Source: RBG-13-51-18 sp963739395 (GTDB taxonomy: Bacteria > Chloroflexota > Dehalococcoidia > Dehalococcoidales > RBG-16-60-22). Taken from it: a DNA stretch of 64,000 bases. Location of the stretch: NCBI GenBank assembly GCA_963739395.1, contig CAVUAE010000001.1:744001-808000 (forward strand), written 5' to 3'. Made by a program: the position numbers and the translations under genes. Shown here piece by piece: positions 33,277 to 41,875 of the stretch; position 1 is the stretch's first letter; every line of letters starts with the position of its first letter. The notes beneath the pieces are model-generated. The model worked only from the letters and a program-made list of their open reading frames with translations. It searched no databases and had not been told where the DNA came from.

Positions 33277-34577
33277 CATTTGGCAGCTTTAACGCCTAAA
33301 TATTGTCCCACCAGCTCCATTGCGCAGTACTTGCCGCACATGCTGCATGCCGTACCTTTTGTGGCGCGCTGCTTATGTACCCTCTGGAACTTTTCCGGGT
33401 CGAGTGCCAGCTTCGCCTGCGCTTCCCAGTCCAGTTTTTTACGCGCCAGCGACATTTGTTTATCCCTTTCCATCGCGCCGTGAACACCCTTAGCGATGTC
33501 GGCGGCATGAGCCGCGATACGAGAAACAATAACCCCCTCCCGGACGTCATCAATATCCGGAATAGCGAGGTGCTCCGAGGGCGTGACATAGCAAAGAAAA
33601 TCTGCGCCGTACATAGCGGCAATGGCGCCACCGATAGCCCCGGTAATATGGTCGTACCCCGCCGCGATATCGGTCACCAGCGGACCTAGTACATAGAACG
33701 GTGCGTTTTTACAAATAGCCTTCTGCAGTTTAACATTGGTCTCAATCTGGTTTATGGGCACATGACCTGGTCCTTCCACCATCACCTGAACGCCGGCTTT
33801 CCATGCTCTTTCTACCAGTTCTCCAAGCGTTAACAGTTCCTCAACTTGCGTGCGGTCGGTGGCATCGGCAAGACTGCCCGGACGCATACCATCGCCGAGA
33901 CTTAAGGTAACGTCGTATTCATGGGCGATATCCAGCAAACGGTCGTACTGCTCATAGAGGGGATTCTCGCGTTCGTGATGCAGCATCCACCCCAGAATAA
34001 AAGCCCCGCCGCGTGAGACGACGTCCGTCACCCTGCCTTGCTGCTTGAGTCGAGCGATGGCGCCCTGGGTTACACCGCAGTGCACGGTAATAAAATCCAC
34101 GCCGTCACGGGCATTATCTTCAATAGCTTTAAAGATATCATCGGCAGTCATCTTAATAATGGCGCCGTGGTCTTGAATAGCTCGCACACCGGCTTGATAA
34201 ATGGGTACTGTGCCGATAGCCTTAGGGCTGGCTTCTATAATCGCCCGCCGGATAGCGGCGATATCACCGCCAGTGCTTAAATCCATCACTGTATCCGCCC
34301 CGGCATCAAGAGCCACCCACAACTTAGCAATCTCGGTGTTGATGTCGCCGAAATCAGAAGACGTGCCAATATTGGCGTTTACTTTCGTGGCTAAACCTTC
34401 GCCGACGCCGCAGGGTTTAAGTCCTCCATGCCGCACATTAGCCGGAATTACCACCCTGCCTTGAGCTACCCTTTCGCGAAGGATATTGACGTCCACTCCT
34501 TCATCTTGAGCAACTTGCCACATTTGTGGCGAGGTATCGCCTTTAGCGGCTATTTCTAACTGTGTCATTACCATCAC
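33273..34577 (-). CDS. thiC: Phosphomethylpyrimidine synthase
   Basis: The 434-residue radical SAM enzyme has MDLSTGGDI, TVHCGVT, LGDGMRPGS, MVEGPGHVP and, near the C-terminus, CSMCGKYCAMELV, the iron-sulfur ligand set of the short anaerobe/archaeal ThiC type. It converts aminoimidazole ribotide to HMP phosphate for thiamine. The related BzaF enzyme makes hydroxybenzimidazole for cobamides, but a TPP riboswitch lies upstream, favouring ThiC. It is a single-gene unit convergent with the FNT channel gene. Confidence 0.93.
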   Translation of the reverse strand: MMVMTQLEIAAKGDTSPQMWQVAQDEGVDVNILRERVAQGRVVIPANVRHGGLKPCGVGEGLATKVNANIGTSSDFGDINTEIAKLWVALDAGADTVMDLSTGGDIAAIRRAIIEASPKAIGTVPIYQAGVRAIQDHGAIIKMTADDIFKAIEDNARDGVDFITVHCGVTQGAIARLKQQGRVTDVVSRGGAFILGWMLHHERENPLYEQYDRLLDIAHEYDVTLSLGDGMRPGSLADATDRTQVEELLTLGELVERAWKAGVQVMVEGPGHVPINQIETNVKLQKAICKNAPFYVLGPLVTDIAAGYDHITGAIGGAIAAMYGADFLCYVTPSEHLAIPDIDDVREGVIVSRIAAHAADIAKGVHGAMERDKQMSLARKKLDWEAQAKLALDPEKFQRVHKQRATKGTACSMCGKYCAMELVGQYLGVKAAKC

Positions 34578-34594
34578 CCCCTCAAAATAATAAA

Positions 34595-34628
34595 ACCAAG
34601 GGTTACCAGTATGTATTCGTCCCTTGGT
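34595..34628 (-). terminator. Terminator in the thiC riboswitch expression platform
   Basis: On the minus strand ACCAAGGG and CCCTTGGT form an 8-base stem with an 18-base loop, followed by TTTATTATTTT, between the TPP aptamer and the thiC start. TPP binding would be expected to favour this hairpin, turning transcription off. Confidence 0.7.
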
Positions 34629-34643
34629 CTTACGTTAAGGCCG

Positions 34644-34724
34644 CTTCCCTACGCTCGTATTATCGAGTTCAGGTTCCAAGGGTCGTCCCAAAATTAGCGG
34701 GACTCTCAGCCTGGCGCACCCCTA
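34644..34724 (-). promoter_or_regulatory. TPP riboswitch (THI element)
   Basis: On the minus strand the conserved THI blocks occur in order: GGGGTGCG then CTGAGA (34709-34704), ACCCTTGGAACCTGA (ending 34669), and GCGTAGGGAAG (34654-34644). Spacing is normal. It precedes thiC and a terminator hairpin, so thiamine pyrophosphate should repress thiC by transcription termination. Confidence 0.95.
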
Positions 34725-34776
34725 GCGGATAGTGTACTTTAATTATATGACAGAGTCAGGGCCAAAGCAACCGACT

Positions 34777-35616
34777 CTATTTAAACGGCAGCGTCCACTG
34801 TGAACCGGAATTGTTCATAAAAAAGTGGTCGCCGAACTGCTCTGCCAGATAGGCTGAAGCCTCGAAGCCAGTGCAGTGAGAAACCCCTAGATACTGTACG
34901 CCCATTTTTTTCAAGTCTGTCGCGGTCTTTTCCCAGCGCGGATTTTCAGCGTTAAGCAGGTGCGTGCCGCCGATGGCAGCATAAATTAGTTCTTTACCAG
35001 TTACCTTCTGTGCCTGTTTTAGTGTGTTGATAATACCGTGATGAGCGCAGCCTAAGATAACTACCAGCCCGTATTCGGTGTCAATGACCAGAGCGAGGTC
35101 ATCCTTAAGCTCATCGGGCAGCATCTCGCCGGTTTTTTTATCGAAGAGCCCGCTATCGATTTCCTCATATGACGAAAGCATGGGAATCTCCCCAGTAGTC
35201 AGAAAATGGTCGGTAATGCGTACTGGTTTGGCTGTTAGATTAAAACGCGCCCCGAGACTTTCCAGCAATTCCCGTTGAAAGGGCACACCGCTATAATGCT
35301 CTCCCCGCTTACGCCAGCGTGTATATTTCGGCGCCCAGATATCGGGGTGGGCGATGACTTCGATAGGCTTTTTTATCATTGTTAAGACCTGGCGTAGGCC
35401 TCCCGTATGGTCGCGGTGACCGTGACTCAACACTATTTTATCGACTTTCGCGAGGTCGATATCGAAGAGCTGAGCGTTATGTACCGCGGCGATGCCGTCG
35501 CCGGTATCGAAAAGGACGTTAACGCCATCCGCCTCGATAAACATGCAGAGTCCCCACTCCGCTAAATAGCCTAGCTCGGCGGTGTTTTCTGCCAGTGTGG
35601 TTATTTTTATTTTCAT
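34777..35616 (-). CDS. MBL-fold metallo-hydrolase (COG1237-like)
   Basis: The 279-residue protein has the metallo-beta-lactamase HxHxDH motif in LSHGHRDHTGGL (about residues 62-73), an early Asp in NVLFDTGDG, and GCAHHGIINTL and SHCTGF as further ligand regions. It resembles the COG1237 subgroup that contains dihydropterin-related hydrolases; the substrate is unknown. It is the last gene of a three-gene set behind a thiamine-binding protein and a TauE exporter. Confidence 0.85.
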   Translation of the reverse strand: MKIKITTLAENTAELGYLAEWGLCMFIEADGVNVLFDTGDGIAAVHNAQLFDIDLAKVDKIVLSHGHRDHTGGLRQVLTMIKKPIEVIAHPDIWAPKYTRWRKRGEHYSGVPFQRELLESLGARFNLTAKPVRITDHFLTTGEIPMLSSYEEIDSGLFDKKTGEMLPDELKDDLALVIDTEYGLVVILGCAHHGIINTLKQAQKVTGKELIYAAIGGTHLLNAENPRWEKTATDLKKMGVQYLGVSHCTGFEASAYLAEQFGDHFFMNNSGSQWTLPFK

Positions 35617-35628
35617 AACTTCCTCATA

Positions 35629-36453
35629 TTATAATGGCCAGCCCAGCCATTCAAAAACCCCAATCATTCTTAAACCTATATACAAAAGGATTATGACAAA
35701 AACATAGATAAGAAACTGGCGAGAAACCCGGTGGGTGGTAATCGCCCCAATCTGCACCATAATTGCACTGGGTATCGCCAGTAAAACCCATGAGGTAAGA
35801 TTAATATAGCCGACGGAATAATCTAGCTTATCCACCACGCCTATGCCACTGATGATATAACCGATAATACCACCGATACTGGTGAACATCATCACCGCCA
35901 GCGATGTGCCGACAGCCTGACGTATCTTGAATTTCAACGCAATAACTAGTATCGGCATCAATAATACCCCACCGCCAACGCCCAGCAGACCAGAAAACAA
36001 ACCTATTGGTATTGCCCACAACGCCCATATCCAGGGCCGTTTTTCTGGCTCCACTGCTTCCTTTTCTCTGGTGGTAAAAAACATCCGGATACAACTGATA
36101 ATAGCAATTGCACCGAAGACTATTTTAAGGGTTGAACCGGGGATATGCCCTGATAATATCGCGCCAATTAAACCAAAAACCAGACCGCACCCACCCATAA
36201 TAAGCGCCATCCTCCAGGCTACCGCTCTTTCACGATGGTGCCTGAAAGCGCCGCTAATCGCCGTCGTAAGCACTACCAACAAACTGGTGCCGAAAGCCGT
36301 CTTAATCGCCACGTCCGGCGTAAAACCCATGTTGGTGTAGACAAGGTATTGTAGGGGCGTCATGATGAAAGCCCCGCCTAAACCCAGCATGCCGCCGGCA
36401 AAACCCGCGACGGCACCGGTAGCCAGCAATATCAGAATGTCATAAGCAGACAT
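35629..36453 (-). CDS. TauE/SafE family anion exporter
   Basis: The 274-residue protein has about eight hydrophobic segments arranged as two repeats. Both carry family glycine motifs: GFAGGMLGLGGAFIMTPL near the start and GLFSGLLGVGGGVLLMPIL in the middle. Members export sulfite, sulfoacetate or other organosulfur anions. It is 12 bases upstream of the MBL gene and 7 bases downstream of the MTH1187-type gene. A link to thiamine sulfur or precursor metabolism is possible from context only. Confidence 0.9.
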   Translation of the reverse strand: MSAYDILILLATGAVAGFAGGMLGLGGAFIMTPLQYLVYTNMGFTPDVAIKTAFGTSLLVVLTTAISGAFRHHRERAVAWRMALIMGGCGLVFGLIGAILSGHIPGSTLKIVFGAIAIISCIRMFFTTREKEAVEPEKRPWIWALWAIPIGLFSGLLGVGGGVLLMPILVIALKFKIRQAVGTSLAVMMFTSIGGIIGYIISGIGVVDKLDYSVGYINLTSWVLLAIPSAIMVQIGAITTHRVSRQFLIYVFVIILLYIGLRMIGVFEWLGWPL

Positions 36454-36459
36454 ACGAAA

Positions 36460-36765
36460 TTACTTTCCCAGTTTATCCTTAACTGCTTTAATCTTACCTT
36501 CGATAGTCAGGGGTTTATCAAGACGTTCATCGATGCGGATGGTAGTGACCACCCTTTTCGCGCCGGCATCGAAAGCCGAGCGGTGCATCCTTTGTGCTAG
36601 CGACAGGAGTTTATCCAGGTCGCCTTCAATAATAGTGTTCATGGCGGTCAGCTCGTACTTTATACCCGGTTCATTCTTGAGGATACGCACGGCGCCGGCG
36701 ACATACTCGCTTACCGAGGGTTTAGCCGTCCCTACTGGCACGACGCTGATATCAATCATCGCCAT
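36460..36765 (-). CDS. MTH1187 family thiamine-binding protein
   Basis: The 101-residue ferredoxin-fold protein starts MIDISVVPVGTAKPSVSEYVA and contains KYELTAMNTIIEGDLDKLL, the pattern of the MTH1187/YkoF-like thiamine-binding family. Family members bind thiamine or its pyrimidine moiety. It is the first gene of the set with TauE and MBL proteins, close to the TPP-regulated thiC, which supports a vitamin B1 connection. Confidence 0.88.
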   Translation of the reverse strand: MAMIDISVVPVGTAKPSVSEYVAGAVRILKNEPGIKYELTAMNTIIEGDLDKLLSLAQRMHRSAFDAGAKRVVTTIRIDERLDKPLTIEGKIKAVKDKLGK

Positions 36766-36852
36766 TTGCGTTCACCCCCTTCAATTAAATATACACTTTT
36801 ATTTTAGTGATTCACCGTATAAAAGACAATAAAGAATAAGCAGAATAGCTGA

Positions 36853-36880
36853 TTAAACTTAAAACGCGCTCAACTATAAT
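36853..36880 (+). promoter_or_regulatory. Promoter-like site of the SnoaL-like gene
   Basis: TTAAAC (36853-36858) and consensus TATAAT (36875-36880) are 16 bases apart, about 35 bases before a strong GGAGG site and the ATG at 36923. The -35 is weak. Confidence 0.45.
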
Positions 36881-36922
36881 CAAAGTACGATGAAAGATAC
36901 TCAATGAAAGGAGGTAAACACA

Positions 36923-37351
36923 ATGTCAGCGGAACAAAATAAAGCCAAAGAACTCCTGATGGTAACGGAAGCCCTAAATAAAGGAAATCTGGCGGTAGTG
37001 GACGAGCATTTGACGCCCGACTTCATCTATCACGGTCCGTCCGGCGAAATAAAGGGTATTACCGATTACAAGCAGTTCCTGGCTAATCTACGCACGGCGT
37101 ATCCGGACATCCATGTGGATGTTAAAGACATTGTTGCGGAAGGCAACCTGGTAGCCACCCGCACTCATTGCACCTTTACTTTTACCGGACAAACCGATGC
37201 CATACCTCCGACCGGTAAAAAAGTATCCATGTCCGGCACTATCATTGACCGTTTTAAAAATGGGAAATTGGCGGAAACGTGGGAACACTACGACCGTCTC
37301 GACCTGAATCAGCAACTGGGGCTTTTATCTTACAAAAGGGTAGCTGTCTAA
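36923..37351 (+). CDS. SnoaL-like ester cyclase family protein
   Basis: The 142-residue protein has the NTF2-like cone fold pattern of the SnoaL/ester cyclase family: VVDEHLTPDFIYHGPSGEIKGITDYKQFLANLRTAYPDIHVDVKDI, then TRTHCTFTFTG and a C-terminal DRFKNGKLAETWEHYD. The family contains polyketide cyclases but most bacterial members have unknown small-molecule roles. AAAGGAGG precedes the ATG. It is monocistronic, about 100 bases before the fhs operon. Confidence 0.85.
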   Translation: MSAEQNKAKELLMVTEALNKGNLAVVDEHLTPDFIYHGPSGEIKGITDYKQFLANLRTAYPDIHVDVKDIVAEGNLVATRTHCTFTFTGQTDAIPPTGKKVSMSGTIIDRFKNGKLAETWEHYDRLDLNQQLGLLSYKRVAV

Positions 37352-37392
37352 AGAAATGGTGTTTATATGAACAATTATTACGTTTTTAATGT

Positions 37393-37422
37393 TTGCTCTA
37401 GCTTGATAAATTAAGCTAAAAT
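37393..37422 (+). promoter_or_regulatory. Promoter of the Wood-Ljungdahl operon with inverted repeat in the spacer
   Basis: TTGCTC (37393-37398) and TAAAAT (37417-37422) are 18 bases apart upstream of fhs. The inverted repeat TAGCTT-N8-AAGCTA (37399-37418) fills the spacer and touches the -10 box, a good position for a repressor. Confidence 0.45.
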
Positions 37423-37449
37423 GTTAGGAGCAATTAAAGGAGGATTTTA

Positions 37450-39225
37450 ATGGCTTACGACGTATCAAAAATGAGAGACTGGCAGATAGCTGAAGCTGCC
37501 ATGGAAAAGTTTCCGACTCCGGATGAGTGGCGGGAAAAACTGGGACTTAAAAAGGATGAAATTTATGCCTACGGTAAAGTTGCCAAGGTCGATTTCCTGA
37601 AAGTTATCGACCGCCTTAAGAATAAACCGGACGGTAAGTATATTGAAGTTACCGCGGTTACCCCTACCCCACTGGGCGAGGGTAAGACCACTACCGTTAT
37701 GGGGCTTATCGAGGGGTTGGGTTATCAAAAAGAGAACGTAGGCGGCTGTATCCGCCAGCCTTCGGGCGGACCTACGATGAACGTTAAGGGCACTGCCGCC
37801 GGTGCCGGCAATGCTTTACTAATCCCGCATACCGAGCTTTCCATGGGTCTTACCGGCGATATCAACGATATTATGAACGCCCATAACCTGGCGATGGTAG
37901 CTCTGACCGCCAGGATGCAGCATGAACGAAATTATGACGACGAGCAACTAGCCCGTCTTAGCCACATGCGCCGTCTGAATATCGACCCCCTCCGCGTGGA
38001 AATGGGATGGGTCATGGATTTCTGCGCACAGGCTCTACGCAATATCATCATCGGTATCGGCAGCCAGAAGACCGATGGCTATATGATGCAGTCGAAGTTC
38101 GGTATCGCTGTCGGCTCCGAATGTATGGCTATCCTCTCTATCGTCACCGACCTGGCTGACCTGCGCAAGCGGCTCGGCGAAATCACCGTCGCTTATGATA
38201 AGAAGGGCAAGCCGATTACCACTAGCGACCTTGAGGTTGCCGGCGCCATGACCGCCTGGATGCGCAATACGATTAATCCTACACTTTGCAGCACAGCGGA
38301 ATACCAGCCTTGTTTCGTACATGCGGGACCCTTCGCCAACATCGCCGTGGGGCAGTCATCGATTATCGCTGACCGTATCGGTCTTAAAATGTTCGATTAT
38401 CATGTCACTGAAAGCGGCTTCGCCGCGGATATCGGCTTCGAGAAGTTCTGGAACGTCAAGTGCCGCTACAGCGGACTTAAACCCAATGTATCCGTACTGG
38501 TAGCCACCGTACGCTCCCTCAAAATGCACGGCGGTGGACCTAAAGTCACACCCGGCGTACCCATACCTGAAGAATATAAGAAATCCAATCCTGGATTGGT
38601 TGAAAAAGGCTGCGAAAACCTGGTGCACCACATCAACACCATCCGGGAGTCGGGCGTCAACCCGGTGGTCTGTATCAATAGCTTCCCCACTGATACTAAG
38701 GAAGAACTAAATATCATTCGTAAGGCAGCCGAAAAAGCCGGAGCCCGTTACGCTGTTGGCACTTATTATGCCGAAGGTGGTGCCGGCGCAAGTGAACTCG
38801 CCGACGCGGTGAAAGAAGCCTGTAAACAGAAGGTCAACTTTAAATTCCTCTATCCCAATGAGATGAAACTGCGAGACCGCGTGGAAAAGATTGCCAAGTT
38901 CGTTTATGGCGCCGACGGCGTATCCTGGAACGCCACCGCGATGGAAAAAGCCAAGGCTTTCGAAGCTGACCCGAAATATAACGACTATGCCACAATGATG
39001 GTGAAAACGCATCTATCACTGACACATGACCCGACCCTCAAAGGCGTGCCCAAGGGTTGGACATTACCTATCCGCGATATCCTGATTTACTCCGGCGCCA
39101 AGTTCCTCTGCCCGGTAGCGGGCGATATCAGTTTGATGCCGGCTACTGGTTCCGACCCGGCTTTCCGTAAAGTAGACGTCGATGTGAAAACCGGTAAAGT
39201 ACATGGTTTGCACGACGTAGACTAG
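37450..39225 (+). CDS. fhs: Formate--tetrahydrofolate ligase
   Basis: The 591-residue enzyme contains the ATP-binding TPTPLGEGKTTTVMGL near residue 75, RQPSGGPTMNVKGTAAGAGNALLIPH, HAGPFANIAVGQSSIIADRIGLK, and VATVRSLKMHGGGPKV. It activates formate to 10-formyl-THF with ATP, the first step of the methyl branch. It is somewhat longer than the usual 557 residues. AAAGGAGG precedes the ATG. It leads the operon fhs-fchA-folD-acsD-acsC-acsE. Confidence 0.97.
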   Translation: MAYDVSKMRDWQIAEAAMEKFPTPDEWREKLGLKKDEIYAYGKVAKVDFLKVIDRLKNKPDGKYIEVTAVTPTPLGEGKTTTVMGLIEGLGYQKENVGGCIRQPSGGPTMNVKGTAAGAGNALLIPHTELSMGLTGDINDIMNAHNLAMVALTARMQHERNYDDEQLARLSHMRRLNIDPLRVEMGWVMDFCAQALRNIIIGIGSQKTDGYMMQSKFGIAVGSECMAILSIVTDLADLRKRLGEITVAYDKKGKPITTSDLEVAGAMTAWMRNTINPTLCSTAEYQPCFVHAGPFANIAVGQSSIIADRIGLKMFDYHVTESGFAADIGFEKFWNVKCRYSGLKPNVSVLVATVRSLKMHGGGPKVTPGVPIPEEYKKSNPGLVEKGCENLVHHINTIRESGVNPVVCINSFPTDTKEELNIIRKAAEKAGARYAVGTYYAEGGAGASELADAVKEACKQKVNFKFLYPNEMKLRDRVEKIAKFVYGADGVSWNATAMEKAKAFEADPKYNDYATMMVKTHLSLTHDPTLKGVPKGWTLPIRDILIYSGAKFLCPVAGDISLMPATGSDPAFRKVDVDVKTGKVHGLHDVD

Positions 39226-39282
39226 AATAAAAGTAGCTTAATCGATAATAACAAATATCATGTTTTATATCAGGGGGTAAAT

Positions 39283-39915
39283 ATGGCAGAAAAGTTAACC
39301 GATAAACCTACAAAGACTTTTTTAGATGAATTAGCCAGTTCGGCACCGGCACCAGGCGGCGGCAGCGTCGCGGCACTTTCGGGCGCTCTTGGCGCAGGTT
39401 TAATAAGCATGGTTTGTAATCTGACCCTGGGCAAAGAGAAATACGCCGCCGTTCAGGACGATATATCCGATATACTAAAAAAGTCCGAGAGCTTACGTAA
39501 AGAACTTACTGAACTACTTGAAGAAGATGTACGGGTATACACCGAACTTTCACAAACGATGAAGATGCCGCGTGACACTGAAGAACAGAAGTCAGCTCGT
39601 GCTAAACTGATGGATAAGGCGCTTAAAGCCGCTACTAATGTCCCGATGCGCGTCGCGGAAGCCTGTGTTGCCGTTATGGAATTGTGTCCATCGGCAGCTG
39701 AAAAGGGTAATACTAACGCCGTAAGTGATGTTGGCGTAGGCATATTAATGGCTGAAGCCGGCTTACGCAGTGCGGCGCTAAACGTCCTCATCAATCTCGG
39801 TTGGATTAAGGATGAAAGTTTTGTCGCCGAAAGCCGTAAGAAACTAAATGACTTACTCAAGGGTAAACCGGAACTTCGCGACAAAATTTACAATCTTGTG
39901 GTAAGCAAACTATAA
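39283..39915 (+). CDS. fchA: Methenyl-THF cyclohydrolase (formiminotransferase-cyclodeaminase family)
   Basis: The 210-residue helical protein has the family signature FLDELASSAPAPGGGSVAALSGALGAGLISMVCNLTLGKEKY near the N-terminus and a middle AEKGNTNAVSDVGVG stretch. In acetogens and clostridia FchA interconverts 10-formyl-THF and 5,10-methenyl-THF. Its place between fhs and folD supports this step. FolD may share the activity, so the two could overlap in function. Confidence 0.92.
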   Translation: MAEKLTDKPTKTFLDELASSAPAPGGGSVAALSGALGAGLISMVCNLTLGKEKYAAVQDDISDILKKSESLRKELTELLEEDVRVYTELSQTMKMPRDTEEQKSARAKLMDKALKAATNVPMRVAEACVAVMELCPSAAEKGNTNAVSDVGVGILMAEAGLRSAALNVLINLGWIKDESFVAESRKKLNDLLKGKPELRDKIYNLVVSKL

Positions 39916-39941
39916 CCGATTAAAAGCTGGAGGTATGAAAT

Positions 39942-40826
39942 ATGACCGCGACGATATTAAACGGTAGCGAATTGGCTAAATCAATGCGGGCGGAAATTGA
40001 AGCAGAAGTTGCTGACTTTGTGAAGAAATATAATTATAAACCAACCGCCGCCGTTGTACGGGCGGGCGACGACCCGGCTTCTATCAGTTATAGCAACGCC
40101 CTAGAAAAAGCGCTTGGCGGTAGAGGATTAGGATTTCAACTCCACACCTTGTCAGGTAATGCCACACAGGCTGAAATCGTAGCCCTCGTTACTAAATTGA
40201 ATAAAGATGCCACCATACACGGCATTATGGTACAGGAACCTCTACCTAAAGGTATAGACGAAGCGGCGGTCAAGGAAGCACTATCACCCGCTAAAGATGT
40301 TGACGGAGTACACCCCGTAAATGCAGGACGTCTAGCGCAGGTCGCGCCCGTTGGCAGGCCGCCAATGGTTGGACCGTTCTTTGCGCCGGCGACACCTTCG
40401 GGCGGAATGGAAATCCTCAAAAGACAGGGCGTGAAACTAGCCGGCAAGCACGCCGTCGTCGTTGGACGTTCGAACATTGTTGGCAAGCCCATGGCATTCC
40501 TGCTTCTCCGAGAAAACGCTAGCGTTACCCTTTGCCATTCCCAAACCGATGACCTGCCTGGCATGTGCCGGACGGCGGATATATTATGTGCCGCCGTAGG
40601 TAAAGCGAAAATGATTAAAGGGGACTGGATAAAGCCGGGGGCAATTGTTATTGACTTCGGCGTGAATTTTGTAGATGAAAAAATGGTAGGTGACGTTGAT
40701 TTTGATGAGGCAGTCAAAGTAGCAGGAATGATTACACCTGTGCCCGGCGGCACCGGACCAATGACGAACGTCATGCTGATGAAAAACGTGATTGAAGCCG
40801 CCAAGATAGCCGCTGGTCTTAAATAA
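39942..40826 (+). CDS. folD: Methylene-THF dehydrogenase / methenyl-THF cyclohydrolase
   Basis: The 294-residue protein has the FolD motifs: the catalytic region AVVRAGDDPASISYSNALEKA (Tyr and Lys), GIMVQEPLPKGIDE, PAKDVDGVHPVNAGRL, VVGRSNIVGKPMAFLL, and PVPGGTGPMTNVMLM. It oxidises methylene-THF reversibly; cofactor choice is not clear from the sequence. GGAGGT lies eight bases before the ATG. The following step, methylene-THF reductase, is not encoded in the window. Confidence 0.96.
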   Translation: MTATILNGSELAKSMRAEIEAEVADFVKKYNYKPTAAVVRAGDDPASISYSNALEKALGGRGLGFQLHTLSGNATQAEIVALVTKLNKDATIHGIMVQEPLPKGIDEAAVKEALSPAKDVDGVHPVNAGRLAQVAPVGRPPMVGPFFAPATPSGGMEILKRQGVKLAGKHAVVVGRSNIVGKPMAFLLLRENASVTLCHSQTDDLPGMCRTADILCAAVGKAKMIKGDWIKPGAIVIDFGVNFVDEKMVGDVDFDEAVKVAGMITPVPGGTGPMTNVMLMKNVIEAAKIAAGLK

Positions 40827-40848
40827 ATCTTATAGATACGTTATAATT

Positions 40849-40887
40849 AGGGGGTTATGGGGGGATGTAATTCTCCCTCGACCCCCT
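40849..40887 (+). other. Intergenic hairpin between folD and acsD
   Basis: AGGGGGT (40849-40855) pairs with ACCCCCT (40881-40887), and an inner GGGGGA/TCTCCC stem extends it to about 13 pairs with a small internal loop. A T-rich but weak tail (TTAATATTT) follows. It may be an internal attenuator or an RNA-stability element separating folate genes from corrinoid protein genes. Confidence 0.5.
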
Positions 40888-40915
40888 TAATATTTATCCG
40901 CTTGAAGGAGATAGA

Positions 40916-41863
40916 ATGCCGTTCGAGGTTCCCAAGACAATCTATAACGGGAAAATCCAAGAGGTAACGCTGGGTAAAGGTGCCAAGGCGGTAACCGTCG
41001 GTGGCGAAACGGCTTACCCATTCTATCTTTTCGAAGGGCAGATGCCTCATTTACCCCGCATAGCTATGGAAGTTTACGACATGCCCCCCGATGACTGGCC
41101 GGATGCGGCACGCAAACCTTTCGCTGACGTGATTAATGACCCGGTTGCCTGGGCACAGAAATGCGTCAAAGATTATAAAGCGGAGATAATTTGTCTCCAG
41201 CTCATCAGCACCGACCCTAATGGTGAGAACCGCCCTGCCGATAAAGCCGCCAGCATAGTGAAAAAGGTTGCCGATGCTATCGACGTACCTTTAATCGTCT
41301 GGGGCACTGCCAACCATGAAAAGGACATCGAAGTCTTAATCGCCGTCGCGGAAATCTGCCGCGACAAAAACCTGATTTTAGGTCCCGTAGCAGAAGGCGA
41401 CCATCAACAAATCGGCGAGGTAGCTACTCGATTTAAGCATGTTATTGCCGCCGCTACTCCCATCGACATCAACCTCGCCAAGCAGCTAAATATCTTACTG
41501 GGTAATGTAGGCGTCCCCGATAACAAACTGGTCATGGACCCCACGGTTACTGGTATCGGCTACGGTATTGAGTACTGTTACTCGGTGATGGAAAGAATGA
41601 GAATCGCAGCGCTTACACAGCAGGACACCAAACTACAGTACCCCATTATCTGCAATCTAGCTAAAGAAGTCTGGAAGACGAAAGAAGCCAGGATTACCGC
41701 GAAGGATAATCCGAAGATGGGGGACGCCAAAAAACGGGGTATTTTACTAGAAGCCATGACCGCAACACTTCTACTGATGGCTGGCGCCGATATTTTGATA
41801 ATGCGACACCCCGACGCGATAAAACTGGTTAAAGATTTGATTACTGACCTGGTAGCTGGATGA
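40916..41863 (+). CDS. acsD: Corrinoid iron-sulfur protein small (delta) subunit
   Basis: The 315-residue TIM-barrel protein matches the AcsD/CdhD family: GGETAYPFYLFEGQMPHLPRIAMEVYD near the start, CLQLISTDPNGENRPADKAASIVKKV, MDPTVTGIGYGIEYCYSVMERMR, and a C-terminal MAGADILIMRHPDAI. With AcsC it carries the methyl group on a corrinoid from AcsE to acetyl-CoA synthase. GAAGGAGA precedes the ATG by seven bases, and acsC follows after 12 bases. Confidence 0.95.
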   Translation: MPFEVPKTIYNGKIQEVTLGKGAKAVTVGGETAYPFYLFEGQMPHLPRIAMEVYDMPPDDWPDAARKPFADVINDPVAWAQKCVKDYKAEIICLQLISTDPNGENRPADKAASIVKKVADAIDVPLIVWGTANHEKDIEVLIAVAEICRDKNLILGPVAEGDHQQIGEVATRFKHVIAAATPIDINLAKQLNILLGNVGVPDNKLVMDPTVTGIGYGIEYCYSVMERMRIAALTQQDTKLQYPIICNLAKEVWKTKEARITAKDNPKMGDAKKRGILLEAMTATLLLMAGADILIMRHPDAIKLVKDLITDLVAG

Positions 41864-41875
41864 GGGAGACTTAAG

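Noticed and set aside
33273..34577. ThiC as a hydroxybenzimidazole synthase (BzaF) instead
   Set aside because: The short size and cysteine motif allow it, but the perfect TPP riboswitch upstream favours thiamine synthesis.
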